Of a stretch of 64,000 nucleotides of DNA, positions 25,220-35,370 are shown in pieces. The notes under the pieces were generated by a model. That model had not been told where the DNA came from and did no database searches. It worked only from the letters and a program-made list of their open reading frames with translations. Both the position numbers and the translations under genes were made by a program. Numbering within the stretch: position 1 is the first letter of the stretch; the number at the start of each line of letters is the position of its first letter. Source of the DNA: Ferribacterium limneticum (GTDB lineage Bacteria; Pseudomonadota; Gammaproteobacteria; Burkholderiales; Rhodocyclaceae); assembly GCF_020510625.1 (NCBI RefSeq), contig NZ_CP075191.1, positions 782,001 to 846,000 on the forward strand, given 5' to 3'.

Positions 25220-25689
25220 TGAACCGTACCGTACTCGACCTGTGGGTCGGATTTTTCGTGGCACTTGGCCTTGCTGCCTTGCTTTTTTTGTCGCTCAAGG
25301 TCGGCAACTTGGCGTCATCTCACTTGTCTGAGACCTACGAGCTGCAAGCCAAGTTTGATAACATCGGCGGTCTGAAGGTGCGTGGCCCGGTCAAGAGCGC
25401 TGGTGTCGTGGTCGGACGGATCATTGATATCCGGTTTGATGCAGCGACCTATGAGGCTGTGGTCAGCATGACCATTGATGGGCGTTACCGCTTTCCCAAG
25501 GATACGTTTGCCTCGATTAATACGGCCGGTCTGCTCGGCGAGCAGTATGTCGGACTGGATGCCGGTGGTGACGAGAAGATGTTGCAGGCGGGTGAGACGA
25601 TAGCAAAGACTCAATCGGCAATCGTTCTTGAGAAATTGATCAGCCAGTTTTTATTTAGCAAAGCGGCAGACGGACAGGACAAGAAATGA
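25219..25689 (+). CDS. mlaD: MlaD, MCE-domain phospholipid-binding protein
   Basis: Encodes 156 residues: one N-terminal membrane anchor (VGFFVALGLAALLFLSLKVGNL) and a single MCE domain (YELQAKFDNIGGLKVRGPVKSAGV). MlaD hexamers in the inner membrane form a ring through which lipid passes to MlaC. Length is slightly short of the E. coli protein, which has a longer C-terminal tail. The stop overlaps the mlaA start. Confidence 0.94.
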   Translation: MNRTVLDLWVGFFVALGLAALLFLSLKVGNLASSHLSETYELQAKFDNIGGLKVRGPVKSAGVVVGRIIDIRFDAATYEAVVSMTIDGRYRFPKDTFASINTAGLLGEQYVGLDAGGDEKMLQAGETIAKTQSAIVLEKLISQFLFSKAADGQDKK

Positions 25690-26411
25690 CGAAAAGTCTC
25701 GGCTTATCTGGAATGCGCAGTGGAAGGCGGTGGGCCCTGGGGGGGCTCATGGCGCTCTCTTGCGTCGGCAATGTGTTTGCCGAAGAAAATCCGCGTGACC
25801 CTTACGAGGGCTTCAATCGCTCGATGTTTGCGGTCAATGAAGCCATCGATAAATATGCGGCCAAGCCGGTTGCCCAAGCTTATGACAACGCCGTGCCCTT
25901 GCCAGTCAAGGCCAGTGTCGGCAACTTCTTTGGCAATGTCGGCGACCTGTGGATTGGCGCAAACAGTGCTCTGCAGGGCAAGTTCGGTGATGCCGGCGTG
26001 GATATCAGCCGTTTGCTGATCAATTCAACTGTCGGGATTTTCGGGCTTTTCGATGTCGCCAGCGAACTTGGCCTGGAGAAGCATGAAGAGGATTTTGGCC
26101 AGACCCTGGCTGTATGGGGCGTGGGTAGCGGTGGCTATCTGTTCTGGCCGGTGATTGGGCCGCGCAATGTGCGCGATACGGCCGGTTTTGGTGTGGATTC
26201 CTACATCGATCCGGTCTGGCGCATCAGTGCTGTTCCGGTGCGCAACAGTATGGTTGTCTTGCGCTTCGTCGATGTCAGGGCCAGTCTTTTGCCGGCTGAC
26301 AAGGTGGTCGAAGAGGCCGCTCTCGACAAGTACGCCTATATTCGCGACGCCTATCAGCAGCGTCGTCGCAACCAGATTTTCGATGGTCGCCCACCGCGCC
26401 TGGATGATTGA
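25686..26411 (+). CDS. mlaA: MlaA (VacJ family), outer-membrane phospholipid channel
   Basis: Encodes 241 residues with the MlaA core (NPRDPYEGFNRSMFAVNEAID; GNFFGNVGDLWIGANSALQGK; WGVGSGGYLFWPVIGPRN). MlaA removes phospholipid from the outer leaflet and passes it to MlaC. The signal region (ALGGLMALSCVGNVFAEEN) has a Cys but in ALSC context, not a canonical lipobox; cleavage after VFA by signal peptidase I is also possible. Unlike in E. coli, mlaA lies inside the operon between mlaD and mlaC. Confidence 0.93.
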   Translation: MTKSLGLSGMRSGRRWALGGLMALSCVGNVFAEENPRDPYEGFNRSMFAVNEAIDKYAAKPVAQAYDNAVPLPVKASVGNFFGNVGDLWIGANSALQGKFGDAGVDISRLLINSTVGIFGLFDVASELGLEKHEEDFGQTLAVWGVGSGGYLFWPVIGPRNVRDTAGFGVDSYIDPVWRISAVPVRNSMVVLRFVDVRASLLPADKVVEEAALDKYAYIRDAYQQRRRNQIFDGRPPRLDD

Positions 26412-26426
26412 TTTTTTAAGTAACAG

Positions 26427-27041
26427 ATGATGAAAAAGCTATTTGCCCTGTTGTTTGCCGGTTTCGTGTCCTGTGCAGTGTTCGCCCAGGAGGCGCCGGA
26501 TGTCATGGTGCAGCGTGTGACCGAGGAAGTTTTGGAGATTATTCGCAAGGATAAGGACATCCAGAACGGTGATACGCATAAGGTTATTGAACTGGTCGAC
26601 AAGAAGGTGTTGCCCAATTTCAACTTCACGCACATGACCGCGCTGGCGCTTGGTAAGGAGTGGCGCAAAGCCTCTCCGCAGCAGCAGCAGCAGCTGACTG
26701 CTGAGTTCAAAACCCTGCTGGTCCGTACCTATTCCAATGCTTTGACCAGTTACAAGAACCAGAAGGTGGTTTACAAGCCGATCAAGATGGCGCCGACCGA
26801 TACTGATGTGCTGGTTCGGACCGAGGTTCACCAACCTGGCAACAAGCCTGTGCAGCTTGATTACAGCCTGGAAAAACTGGATGCGAACTGGAAAGTTTAC
26901 GATGTTGTTGTTGCCGGGATCAGCCTGGTGACCAACTATCGTGACCAGTTCGGTCAGGAAGTTCGTAACGGCGGGATTGACGGCCTGATTGCTTCGATCG
27001 CCGCCAAGAACAAGTCGCTGGAAGCCAATTCGAAGAAATGA
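26427..27041 (+). CDS. mlaC: MlaC, periplasmic phospholipid shuttle
   Basis: Encodes 204 residues with a signal peptide (MMKKLFALLFAGFVSCAVFA) and the MlaC/Ttg2 domain (KVLPNFNFTHMTALALGKEWRKAS; WKVYDVVVAGISLVTNYRDQF). It carries phospholipid across the periplasm between MlaA and MlaD. Two ATGs in tandem open the gene; either may be used. The stop overlaps the mlaB start by four bases. Confidence 0.94.
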   Translation: MMKKLFALLFAGFVSCAVFAQEAPDVMVQRVTEEVLEIIRKDKDIQNGDTHKVIELVDKKVLPNFNFTHMTALALGKEWRKASPQQQQQLTAEFKTLLVRTYSNALTSYKNQKVVYKPIKMAPTDTDVLVRTEVHQPGNKPVQLDYSLEKLDANWKVYDVVVAGISLVTNYRDQFGQEVRNGGIDGLIASIAAKNKSLEANSKK

Positions 27042-27319
27042 TCGAACGCGAAGCCGGGCGCCTGCTGGTCAAGGCGCCATTGATCATGGCCAATGCTCGC
27101 GGCCTGCTTGAGGCAGGCCGTTCTGCTTTGCTGGCCGGCGAGCAGGTCTTCGATTTCTCCGGGGTGACTGAAGCGGATTCGTCTGCCATTGCCGTCATGC
27201 TCGGTTGGCTGCGCGCTGCCAGTCAGACGCAGTCGACCGTCAAGTTTGCCCATATTCCGACCGGCGTTCGCGCGCTGGCCGAACTGTACGGCGTTACCGA
27301 ACTGCTGCCCCTCGCCTAA
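27038..27319 (+). CDS. mlaB: MlaB, STAS-domain subunit of the Mla transporter
   Basis: Encodes 93 residues forming a small STAS domain (FDFSGVTEADSSAIAVMLGWLRAA; ALAELYGVTELLPLA). MlaB binds and stabilises MlaF. It closes the six-gene mlaFEDACB set and is followed 10 bases later by an ABC-2 exporter pair. Confidence 0.88.
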   Translation: MIEREAGRLLVKAPLIMANARGLLEAGRSALLAGEQVFDFSGVTEADSSAIAVMLGWLRAASQTQSTVKFAHIPTGVRALAELYGVTELLPLA

Positions 27320-27329
27320 GGGGCATTCC

Positions 27330-28049
27330 ATGATTCCTGCGGTTTCCATCGTTGACGTCGTCAAGCATTTCGGTTCACTAAAAGCACTGGCCGGGGTCTC
27401 TCTCGATATCGAACAGGGTGAGTTTTTTGGCTTGCTTGGTCAGAATGGCGCCGGCAAGACGACGCTGATTTCTTCGCTGGCCGGCTTGGTGCGACCCGAT
27501 TCCGGAACGTTGAAAGTGCTCGGTCATGATGTGATAAAGGATTTTCGTGAGGCGCGCCGGTTGCTCGGGGTGGTGCCGCAGGAACTGGTCTTCGACCCCT
27601 TTTTCAATGTTCGCGAGACATTGCGCATCCAGTCCGGTTATTTCGGCATTCGCAAGAACGACAACTGGATTGATGAAATTCTCGAAAACCTCGATCTGAC
27701 CAGCAAGGCGAACGTCAACATGCGCCGTCTTTCGGGCGGTATGAAACGGCGCGTGCTGGTGGCGCAGGCGCTGGTGCACAAGCCGCCGGTCATTGTCCTG
27801 GACGAGCCGACTGCCGGCGTCGATGTGGAGTTGCGGCAAGGCTTGTGGCAGTTTATCCGTCGCTTGAATGGCGAAGGACACACGATCATCCTGACCACCC
27901 ATTATCTGGAAGAGGCTGAAGCCCTGTGTAATCGCATCGCGCTGATGAAGCAGGGCAAGGTTGTCGCGCTCGATACGACGGCCAACCTGATGGCGGCTCA
28001 TCCGGGCGGAACGCTTGAGGACGTCTTTGTTCGGGCGATGAACCAATGA
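27330..28049 (+). CDS. ABC transporter ATP-binding protein (YadG type)
   Basis: Encodes 239 residues of an ABC-2-type exporter ATPase with Walker A (GQNGAGKTT), signature LSGGMKRR and Walker B VIVLDEPT. It works with the permease in the next gene (ATGA overlap). The pair resembles YadGH, whose substrate is unknown. The ATG at 27330 is chosen because the longer frame (from 27189) runs inside mlaB. The position between mlaB and bolA/murA suggests, but does not show, an envelope role. Confidence 0.92.
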   Translation: MIPAVSIVDVVKHFGSLKALAGVSLDIEQGEFFGLLGQNGAGKTTLISSLAGLVRPDSGTLKVLGHDVIKDFREARRLLGVVPQELVFDPFFNVRETLRIQSGYFGIRKNDNWIDEILENLDLTSKANVNMRRLSGGMKRRVLVAQALVHKPPVIVLDEPTAGVDVELRQGLWQFIRRLNGEGHTIILTTHYLEEAEALCNRIALMKQGKVVALDTTANLMAAHPGGTLEDVFVRAMNQ

Positions 28050-28798
28050 TCGGCTTCCTGACCCTGTTCGAAAAAGAGTTCCTGCGTTTCTGGAAGGTCA
28101 GTTTCCAGACTGTCGCGGCGCCGGTGTTAACGGCCTTGCTCTATCTGCTGATTTTCGGCCACGTGCTTGATGAGCATGTTCTGGTCCATGGCGTTCGCTA
28201 CACCAGCTTCCTGATACCCGGTCTGGTCATGATGCAGGTGCTGCAGAACGCCTTTGCCAATTCGTCATCCAGCCTGATTCAGGCCAAGATCACCGGTTCG
28301 ATTGTCTTTGTGCTGCTGCCGCCGATTCCCTACAGTGCCTTCTTCGCTGCCTATGTGCTGGCGGCCATGGTTCGTGGCTTGCTGGTCGGTGTTGGCGTGT
28401 TGGTGGCGACCGTCTGGTTTGCCGAGTTGAGGGTGGTGGCACCACTTTGGATTCTGGTCTTTTCCATCCTGGGCGGCGCGCTGTTTGGGGCGCTCGGCAT
28501 GATTGCCGGCATCTGGTCCGAAAAGTTCGACCAACTGGCCGCCTTCCAGAATTTTCTGATCATGCCGCTGACCATGTTGTCCGGCGTTTTCTACTCGATT
28601 TACACCTTGCCTACATTCTGGCAGCGCGTGTCGCATTACAATCCCGTCTTTTACATGATCGACGGCTTCCGTTATGGTTTTTTTGGCGTCTCTGATGTGG
28701 TGCCTGAAATCAGTCTGGCGGTCGTCGTTACCTGCTTCGCCGCCGTGTCCGTAGTGACTTTGAGCCTGCTGAAGCGGGGCTGGAAGCTGAGAGGCTGA
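28046..28798 (+). CDS. ABC-2 type transporter permease (YadH type)
   Basis: Encodes 250 residues with six membrane helices and the ABC-2 permease signature near the C-terminus (PLTMLSGVFYSIYTLPTFWQ). It is the membrane partner of the ATPase immediately upstream. Substrate is not evident. It ends two bases before the bolA start. Confidence 0.92.
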   Translation: MIGFLTLFEKEFLRFWKVSFQTVAAPVLTALLYLLIFGHVLDEHVLVHGVRYTSFLIPGLVMMQVLQNAFANSSSSLIQAKITGSIVFVLLPPIPYSAFFAAYVLAAMVRGLLVGVGVLVATVWFAELRVVAPLWILVFSILGGALFGALGMIAGIWSEKFDQLAAFQNFLIMPLTMLSGVFYSIYTLPTFWQRVSHYNPVFYMIDGFRYGFFGVSDVVPEISLAVVVTCFAAVSVVTLSLLKRGWKLRG

Positions 28799-28800
28799 AC

Positions 28801-30292
<1,492 letters not shown>

Positions 30293-30323
30293 GCAGGGGC
30301 GTAGCGGGGGCTGATTTGTCTAT

Positions 30324-30345
30324 TTTCTGCGGTCGACCGCAGAAA
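30324..30345. repeat. Perfect 22-bp palindrome after murA
   Basis: TTTCTGCGGTC/GACCGCAGAAA has no loop bases beyond the pairing centre. It lies 31 bases after the murA stop, in the 219-base gap before the cold shock gene. No T-run follows on the + strand, so it may be an operator as well as, or instead of, a terminator. The rest of the gap holds only the presumed long leader of the cold shock gene. Confidence 0.6.
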
Positions 30346-30511
30346 TATGCAAAAAATGCTTGGCGTATTTGAAATGCTGGCCCATACTCCAAGGCTCGGG
30401 ATTTCCAGGCAGTGTTTTGTTCCTGCGCCGTACCACGGTTTGTCAGCTCCTCGGTCTTGGTTCTCGTATTTTTGTGGCGCAAGCCCGTATATTTTTTAAG
30501 GATGCTTTCAA

Positions 30512-30718
30512 ATGGCAAACGGTACCGTTAAGTGGTTCAATGATTCCAAGGGTTTTGGCTTTATCTCCCCGTCCGAAGGTGGTGAAGACCTCTTCGCTCA
30601 CTTCTCCGCAATTCAAGGCAACGGTTTCAAGACCCTGGCCGAGAACCAGAAAGTGACCTTCGACGTCGTGAATGGCCCGAAGGGCAAGCAGGCTGCAAAC
30701 ATCCGCCCGGCTGAATAA
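30512..30718 (+). CDS. Cold shock protein (CspA family)
   Basis: Encodes 68 residues of a single cold shock domain. Both RNA-binding motifs are present: RNP1 (KGFGFI) and RNP2 (DLFAHF). Such proteins act as RNA chaperones. AAGGA precedes the ATG by 11 bases. The 219-base upstream gap would allow a long structured leader of the cspA kind, but I cannot place a promoter with confidence. A clear terminator follows. Confidence 0.95.
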   Translation: MANGTVKWFNDSKGFGFISPSEGGEDLFAHFSAIQGNGFKTLAENQKVTFDVVNGPKGKQAANIRPAE

Positions 30719-30741
30719 GTCGCGGATTAGTCTGTATCGAG

Positions 30742-30766
30742 AAAGCCCGGTTCGCCGGGCTTTTTT
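30742..30766 (+). terminator. Rho-independent terminator of the cold shock gene
   Basis: Stem AAAGCCCGG/CCGGGCTTT with a TTCG tetraloop, followed by further T residues, 23 bases past the stop. The A-rich left arm would also work from the minus strand. Confidence 0.88.
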
Positions 30767-30773
30767 GCGTTTA

Positions 30774-30911
30774 CGCGGCAGTCTTTTTGTTGGCGGCTAT
30801 CGCCCCCTTGATTGCCGTGGGTGTGCTTGGTTGGCGTGACGTCTCTGCGGACTTTTGTGCCGGAATTGGTGCTTTGCGCGCCGCGTCACGCCGGGTATCT
30901 GTAGGGGTCTG
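30774..30911 (-). other. Open frame without a start codon, possible gene remnant
   Basis: The 230-base gap between the cold shock gene and hisG has no recognisable gene. On the minus strand 46 codons stay open and read as an Ala/Lys/Thr/Pro-rich tail ending AIAANKKTAA, closing with TAA at 30771-30773. There is no ATG, GTG or TTG in the frame. It resembles the C-terminus of a basic, phasin- or histone-like protein and may be a relic, or chance. Confidence 0.25.
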
Positions 30912-30918
30912 CTAAAAT
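30910..30918 (+). promoter_or_regulatory. Extended -10 promoter for hisG
   Basis: TG-C-TAAAAT, 30 bases before the hisG GTG, with no clear -35 box. It is of the same form as the element before mlaF. Confidence 0.45.
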
Positions 30919-30948
30919 GGCACTTTCGCCTTTTCAACAAGCTACCCC

Positions 30949-31593
30949 GTGACGACCATCACCATTGCCCTGTCCAAGGGCCGCATTTTTGACGAAACCT
31001 TGCCACTGCTGGCGGCAGCAGGGATCGTTCCGACCGAAAACCCGGAGACTTCGCGCAAGTTGATCATCGAGACCAACCAGCCGAATGTGCGCGTCGTGAT
31101 CGTTCGCGCTACCGATGTGCCAACTTACGTCCAGTACGGCGCCGCCGATATCGGCGTGGCCGGCAAGGATGTGCTGATCGAGCATGGTGGCGAGGGGCTC
31201 TACGCACCGCTGGATCTGAAGATTGCCAAGTGCCGGATGATGGTCGCCATTCCCGAGGGTTTCGATTACGACAACGCCGTACGCCAGGGCGCTCGCCTGA
31301 AAGTGGCTTCGAAATATACCAAGACGGCACGGGAGCATTTCGCCAGTAAGGGCGTTCATATCGATCTGATCAAGCTCTATGGCTCGATGGAACTGGCTCC
31401 GTTGGCCGGTCTGGCCGATGCCATCGTCGATCTGGTGTCGACCGGTGGTACGCTGAAGGCCAACAAGTTGGTGGCCTGCGAACACATCATGGATATTTCG
31501 TCGCGGCTGGTGGTCAACCAGGCCTCGCTCAAGGTCAAGCGCGAAACCCTGCAACCGATTATTGACGCCTTTGCCCAGGCGGTGGAGAAGTAA
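30949..31593 (+). CDS. hisG: HisG, ATP phosphoribosyltransferase (short form)
   Basis: Encodes 214 residues of the catalytic domain ([32 protein letters not shown]), lacking the C-terminal regulatory domain of long HisG. Short HisG needs the HisZ subunit for activity, and hisZ is not in this window. It catalyses the first step of histidine synthesis, ATP plus PRPP. The start is GTG. hisD follows directly with no gap. Confidence 0.95.
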   Translation: MTTITIALSKGRIFDETLPLLAAAGIVPTENPETSRKLIIETNQPNVRVVIVRATDVPTYVQYGAADIGVAGKDVLIEHGGEGLYAPLDLKIAKCRMMVAIPEGFDYDNAVRQGARLKVASKYTKTAREHFASKGVHIDLIKLYGSMELAPLAGLADAIVDLVSTGGTLKANKLVACEHIMDISSRLVVNQASLKVKRETLQPIIDAFAQAVEK

Positions 31594-32895
31594 ATGCTCG
31601 CCATTAAACGCCTTTCTACGGTCGACGCGGATTTCAAGGCAAAAATGGATGCGCTGCTCGCCTTCGAGGCGGCGGCTGATGAAGGGATAGAGCGTACCGT
31701 CGCCGGCATTCTGGCTGATGTGAAAACGCGCGGCGATGCTGCGGTGGTTGAATACAGCAACAAATTTGATCGTCTGAGCGTTGGCAGCATGGCTGACCTC
31801 GAATTGTCGCAGGCTGAAATGCAGCAGGCCCTCGACAGCCTGCCGGCTGATCGTCGTGCTGCACTGGAAGCAGCGGCTGGCCGTGTGCGTGCCTACCACG
31901 AGTGTCAGCGTCTCGAAGGCTGGTCCTACACCGAAGCCGACGGCACCATGCTCGGCCAGATGATCACGCCGCTTGATCGCGTCGGCCTCTACGTGCCGGG
32001 CGGCAAGGCGGCGTATCCCTCTTCCGTGCTGATGAACGCGATTCCGGCCAAGGTGGCTGGCGTCAAGGAACTGATCATGGTCGTCCCGACCCCGGACGGC
32101 GAAAAGAACCAGCTCGTGCTGGCCGCTGCTTGTCTGGCTGGCGTTGATCGCGTGTTCACGATGGGCGGGGCGCAGGCGGTTGGTGCGCTGGCCTACGGTA
32201 CGCAGACAGTGCCGCAGGTGGACAAGATCGTCGGTCCGGGCAATGCCTACGTAGCGACGGCCAAGCGCCGGGTGTTTGGCATTGTCGGCATCGACATGGT
32301 GGCCGGTCCGTCCGAAATTCTGGTCGTCTCCGATGGCTCCGGTAATCCTGACTGGGTGGCGATGGATCTGTTCTCGCAGGCCGAGCACGACGAACTGGCG
32401 CAATCGATCCTGATCTGCACCGATGCCGCCTATATCGACCGCGTGCAAGCCAGCATTGAAAAACTCCTGCCGACCATGCCGCGTCGCGAAGTGATCGAAA
32501 CCTCGTTGGCCAATCGCGGCGCTTTCATCCACGTGCGCGATATGGACGAAGCTGTTGCCATCGCCAATCGCGTCGCGCCGGAACACCTTGAGCTATCGCT
32601 GGCTGATCCCGATCCGTGGGTGGCCAAGATTCACCACGCTGGCGCCATCTTCATTGGTCACTACACTTCTGAGTCGCTTGGCGACTACTGTGCCGGTCCG
32701 AACCATGTGCTGCCGACCTCCGGCAGCGCCCGCTTCTCGTCGCCGCTCGGTGTCTATGACTTCCAGAAGCGGACCAGCCTGATCAAGGTTTCCCGGGCTG
32801 GCGCGCAGACCTTGGGCAAGATTGCCTCAACGCTGGCGCATGGCGAAGGTTTGCCGGCGCATGCCAAGTCGGCCGAGTTCCGACTCGACAACTGA
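31594..32895 (+). CDS. hisD: HisD, histidinol dehydrogenase
   Basis: Encodes 433 residues with the family signatures ([58 protein letters not shown]). It performs the last two oxidations of histidine synthesis, histidinol to histidine, using NAD+ and a zinc ion. The ATG is adjacent to the hisG stop. After hisD the usual run of his genes is broken by a chromate transporter pair. Confidence 0.96.
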   Translation: MLAIKRLSTVDADFKAKMDALLAFEAAADEGIERTVAGILADVKTRGDAAVVEYSNKFDRLSVGSMADLELSQAEMQQALDSLPADRRAALEAAAGRVRAYHECQRLEGWSYTEADGTMLGQMITPLDRVGLYVPGGKAAYPSSVLMNAIPAKVAGVKELIMVVPTPDGEKNQLVLAAACLAGVDRVFTMGGAQAVGALAYGTQTVPQVDKIVGPGNAYVATAKRRVFGIVGIDMVAGPSEILVVSDGSGNPDWVAMDLFSQAEHDELAQSILICTDAAYIDRVQASIEKLLPTMPRREVIETSLANRGAFIHVRDMDEAVAIANRVAPEHLELSLADPDPWVAKIHHAGAIFIGHYTSESLGDYCAGPNHVLPTSGSARFSSPLGVYDFQKRTSLIKVSRAGAQTLGKIASTLAHGEGLPAHAKSAEFRLDN

Positions 32896-32914
32896 GCGAA
32901 ATTCTCGGTTGATC

Positions 32915-33472
32915 GTGGATATCTCCGAATCTCAAAAACGCCCGGATCTCCGGGCGCTTTTTTTCGGCTTTTCATCGGTCGGACTATCCGGTTTCGGTGG
33001 TGTGCTTCCCTTCGCCCGGCGCATGCTGGTCGAGGAGCGCCAGTGGATGAGCGCCGAGGAGTTCAACGCCCAGCTCGGTCTTTGCCAGTTTTTGCCGGGG
33101 CCGAACGTGGTCAACCTGGCCGTGGTTGTTGGCAAGCGCTACTGCGGCCTGCCGGGGGCGGTCGTCGCGCCGTTCGGCCTGCTTGCCGGGCCGTTTGTCA
33201 TTGTGCTCTTGCTGGCAATGCTCTACGACCACTACGGTAGTCTGTCGCATGTCCAGTCCATGCTGCGCGGCATCGCCGCTGTTGGCTGCGGCCTGCTCGT
33301 TGGGATGGCCTGGCGCATGGGGGCGGTGATCAAGGACAAAGCTTTTTTCCTGCCTTTTACGGCCTTGACCGTAGCAGCCATCGCCGTTCTGCGTTGGCCG
33401 ATGCCCATCGTCATGGTCGCCGGGCTGTTTTTGTCTGGTGGCGTGGCTTATTGGAAGCTGGGCCGGAAATGA
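32915..33472 (+). CDS. Chromate transporter, N-terminal half (CHR family, short chain)
   Basis: Encodes about 185 residues with the CHR-domain pattern (LFFGFSSVGLSGFGGVLPFARR; LCQFLPGPNVVNLAVVVG) and five or six membrane helices. Short-chain CHR proteins occur as tandem pairs that together equal the ChrA exporter, which expels chromate. Family members may carry other substrates. The start is uncertain: GTG 32915 or TTG 32909, both close behind hisD, with no strong ribosome site. It overlaps the next gene (ATGA). Confidence 0.85.
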   Translation: MDISESQKRPDLRALFFGFSSVGLSGFGGVLPFARRMLVEERQWMSAEEFNAQLGLCQFLPGPNVVNLAVVVGKRYCGLPGAVVAPFGLLAGPFVIVLLLAMLYDHYGSLSHVQSMLRGIAAVGCGLLVGMAWRMGAVIKDKAFFLPFTALTVAAIAVLRWPMPIVMVAGLFLSGGVAYWKLGRK

Positions 33473-33987
33473 TCGTGGTCGAGCTCTTCCTCGAGTTCGG
33501 GCTGCTCTCTTTCGTCGCGTTTGGCGGAGCAACAGCGCTTTTGCCGGAAATGCATCGTGTCGTCGTCGAAAATCATCACTGGCTCGACGATACAACTTTT
33601 ACACATCTCTACGCCATCGCCCAGGCGGCGCCCGGTCCAAACGTGCTGGTGGTAACCCTGATCGGCTGGGAGATTGGTGGCCTGCTCGGGGCGTTGGCCT
33701 CGACGCTGGCCATGTGCCTGCCGATGAGTGTGCTAATTTATTTGCTGATTGATCGTTGGGAAAGTTTCTCCGGCAAGCGCTGGCAGAAAGCGATCAGCAT
33801 CGGCGTCGCGCCGCTCGCTGTCGGCCTGATCTTCTCAGGCGCCACCCTGATTGCGCAGGCTGCCGCCTTTGGTTGGGCTGCCTGGTTGCTGGTGGCGGCA
33901 ACCCTCGTTGCCAATTTGCGGACGAAACTGCACCCGCTGTGGTTTATCGGTGTGGGTGCGGTGCTCGGGCTGCTCGGTTGGGTCTGA
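33469..33987 (+). CDS. Chromate transporter, C-terminal half (CHR family, short chain)
   Basis: Encodes 172 residues, the partner half of the split CHR transporter (LFLEFGLLSFVAFGGATALLPEM; AIAQAAPGPNVLVVTLIGW). The APGPN motif corresponds to LPGPN in the first half. The ATG at 33469 overlaps the stop of the first half. It runs towards the gene at 33995 on the other strand, with a 7-base gap and no terminator. Confidence 0.85.
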   Translation: MIVVELFLEFGLLSFVAFGGATALLPEMHRVVVENHHWLDDTTFTHLYAIAQAAPGPNVLVVTLIGWEIGGLLGALASTLAMCLPMSVLIYLLIDRWESFSGKRWQKAISIGVAPLAVGLIFSGATLIAQAAAFGWAAWLLVAATLVANLRTKLHPLWFIGVGAVLGLLGWV

Positions 33988-33994
33988 TTGGGTA

Positions 33995-34201
33995 TCAGGC
34001 TTTGTTATACGGGTTTTCCAATCCGGCGATCAGCTCCTGAAATACCGTACGGATCTGGTTCTCCTCGCACTCCATCAATAGCGCGTCCTCGAAGGCATCT
34101 TGCGCCATCTGGCGGAGTTCTTCGAGGTTTTCGCGCAGCACCTTGATCTTCTCGGTGCAGGCCACGATGCTGCCATCGGGCCGTTTCCAGACTGGCTCCA
34201 T
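33995..34201 (-). CDS. Conserved hypothetical small protein
   Basis: Encodes 68 residues (MEPVWKRPDGSIVACTEKIK and on), mostly helical and acidic with no membrane segment or signal peptide. I do not assign a function. It lies 5 bases downstream of hisC and is probably co-transcribed with it. The opening PVWKRPDG-S-VACTEK looks like a conserved betaproteobacterial family. Confidence 0.7.
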   Translation of the reverse strand: MEPVWKRPDGSIVACTEKIKVLRENLEELRQMAQDAFEDALLMECEENQIRTVFQELIAGLENPYNKA

Positions 34202-34206
34202 ACCAA

Positions 34207-35292
34207 TCAGGCGGTGATTTGGCTCAGGGCGTCAGTCAGTGCTTTGCATTCGCCATCGGTGCCGACGGTGATGCGCAGGAACTGATCGATGCGCGGCAGT
34301 TTGAAGTGACGGACGATGATGTTTCGTTCGCGCAAGGCCTTCGCCAGTTCGGCCGCATCGTATTGGGGGTGGCGGGCGAAGATGAAATTGGCGGCGGAGG
34401 GCAGGACTTCGAAGCCGAGCTTGGTCAGGTCTGCCGTCAGGGTGTCGCGGGTGGCGATCACGGACTGGCAACACTGCGCGAAATACGCTTCATCTTCCAT
34501 CGCCGCGACGGCGCCGACAATGGCGAGGCGGTCGAGCGGATAGGAGTTGAAGCTGTTCTTGACCCGTTCCAGCGCTTCGATCAGCGCCGGATGCCCGACC
34601 GCGAAACCGACGCGCATGCCGGCCAGCGAGCGTGACTTGGACAGCGTATGGACGACCAGCAGGTTGTCGTAGCGGTCGACCAGTTTGATCGCCGTCTCGC
34701 CACCGAAATCGACATAGGCCTCATCTACCACGACGACGGCTTCCGGATTGGCCTTGAGTATTTTCTCGATGGCGGCCAGCGGCAGCAGGCGGCCGGTCGG
34801 GGCGTTTGGATTGGGGAAGATGATGCCGCCACACTGTTCGCCGTTCCACATCTGGCCGAGGTAGTCGTCGGGATTGATGGTGAAATCCTCGGCCAGCGGT
34901 ACCTGGATGTAATCGACGTCGTACAGCCCGCAATACACCGGGTAGAAGCTGTAGGTGATGTCCGGAAACAGAATCGGCGCCTCGTGCTTGAGCAGGGCCA
35001 TGAAGACATGAGCCAGCACCTCATCCGAGCCGTTGCCGACGAAGATTTGCTGTGAGGTTACGCCATGATGTTTGGCGATTGCAGCCTTGAGCAGGTCGGC
35101 ATTCGGGTCCGGGTAGAGGCGCAGGCGCGCCGCGTCATCGCCGAGTTCCGCCTGAATCGCCGCCAGCACCTTGGGGGAGGGCGGGAACGGGTTTTCGTTG
35201 GTGTTCAGCTTGATCAGGTTGGTGATCTTGGGCTGCTCGCCCGGTACGTAGGGGGTGAGGTCGCGGACGACCTGGCTCCAGAAGCGACTCAT
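34207..35292 (-). CDS. hisC: HisC, histidinol-phosphate aminotransferase
   Basis: Encodes 361 residues of a class I/II PLP aminotransferase with the HisC pattern ([14 protein letters not shown] near the N-terminus; [28 protein letters not shown] containing the PLP Lys). It converts imidazole acetol phosphate to histidinol phosphate. It is on the opposite strand to the other his genes here and divergent from hisB. Confidence 0.95.
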   Translation of the reverse strand: MSRFWSQVVRDLTPYVPGEQPKITNLIKLNTNENPFPPSPKVLAAIQAELGDDAARLRLYPDPNADLLKAAIAKHHGVTSQQIFVGNGSDEVLAHVFMALLKHEAPILFPDITYSFYPVYCGLYDVDYIQVPLAEDFTINPDDYLGQMWNGEQCGGIIFPNPNAPTGRLLPLAAIEKILKANPEAVVVVDEAYVDFGGETAIKLVDRYDNLLVVHTLSKSRSLAGMRVGFAVGHPALIEALERVKNSFNSYPLDRLAIVGAVAAMEDEAYFAQCCQSVIATRDTLTADLTKLGFEVLPSAANFIFARHPQYDAAELAKALRERNIIVRHFKLPRIDQFLRITVGTDGECKALTDALSQITA

Positions 35293-35326
35293 GGGTTTTC
35301 ACGAAAGGCGTAAAAGTAGGCCGAAA

Positions 35327-35335
35327 TGGTATCAT
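35327..35335 (+). promoter_or_regulatory. Extended -10 promoter for hisB
   Basis: TG-G-TATCAT in the 78-base gap between divergent hisC and hisB, 36 bases before the hisB ATG. No good -35 box is seen. Confidence 0.35.
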
Positions 35336-35370
35336 GGCCCTCCGTTAAAAGCCTTTTGCAGCCTTAAACC

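Noticed and set aside
30293..30511. Riboswitch-like leader before the cold shock gene
   Set aside because: A long leader is plausible for a cold shock gene, but I could not recognise a cold box or a known riboswitch fold by eye.
30934..32586. 550-codon open frame antisense to hisG and hisD
   Set aside because: It mirrors two well-identified genes in a high-GC genome; its translation is rich in His, Gln, Arg and Asp with no family motif.
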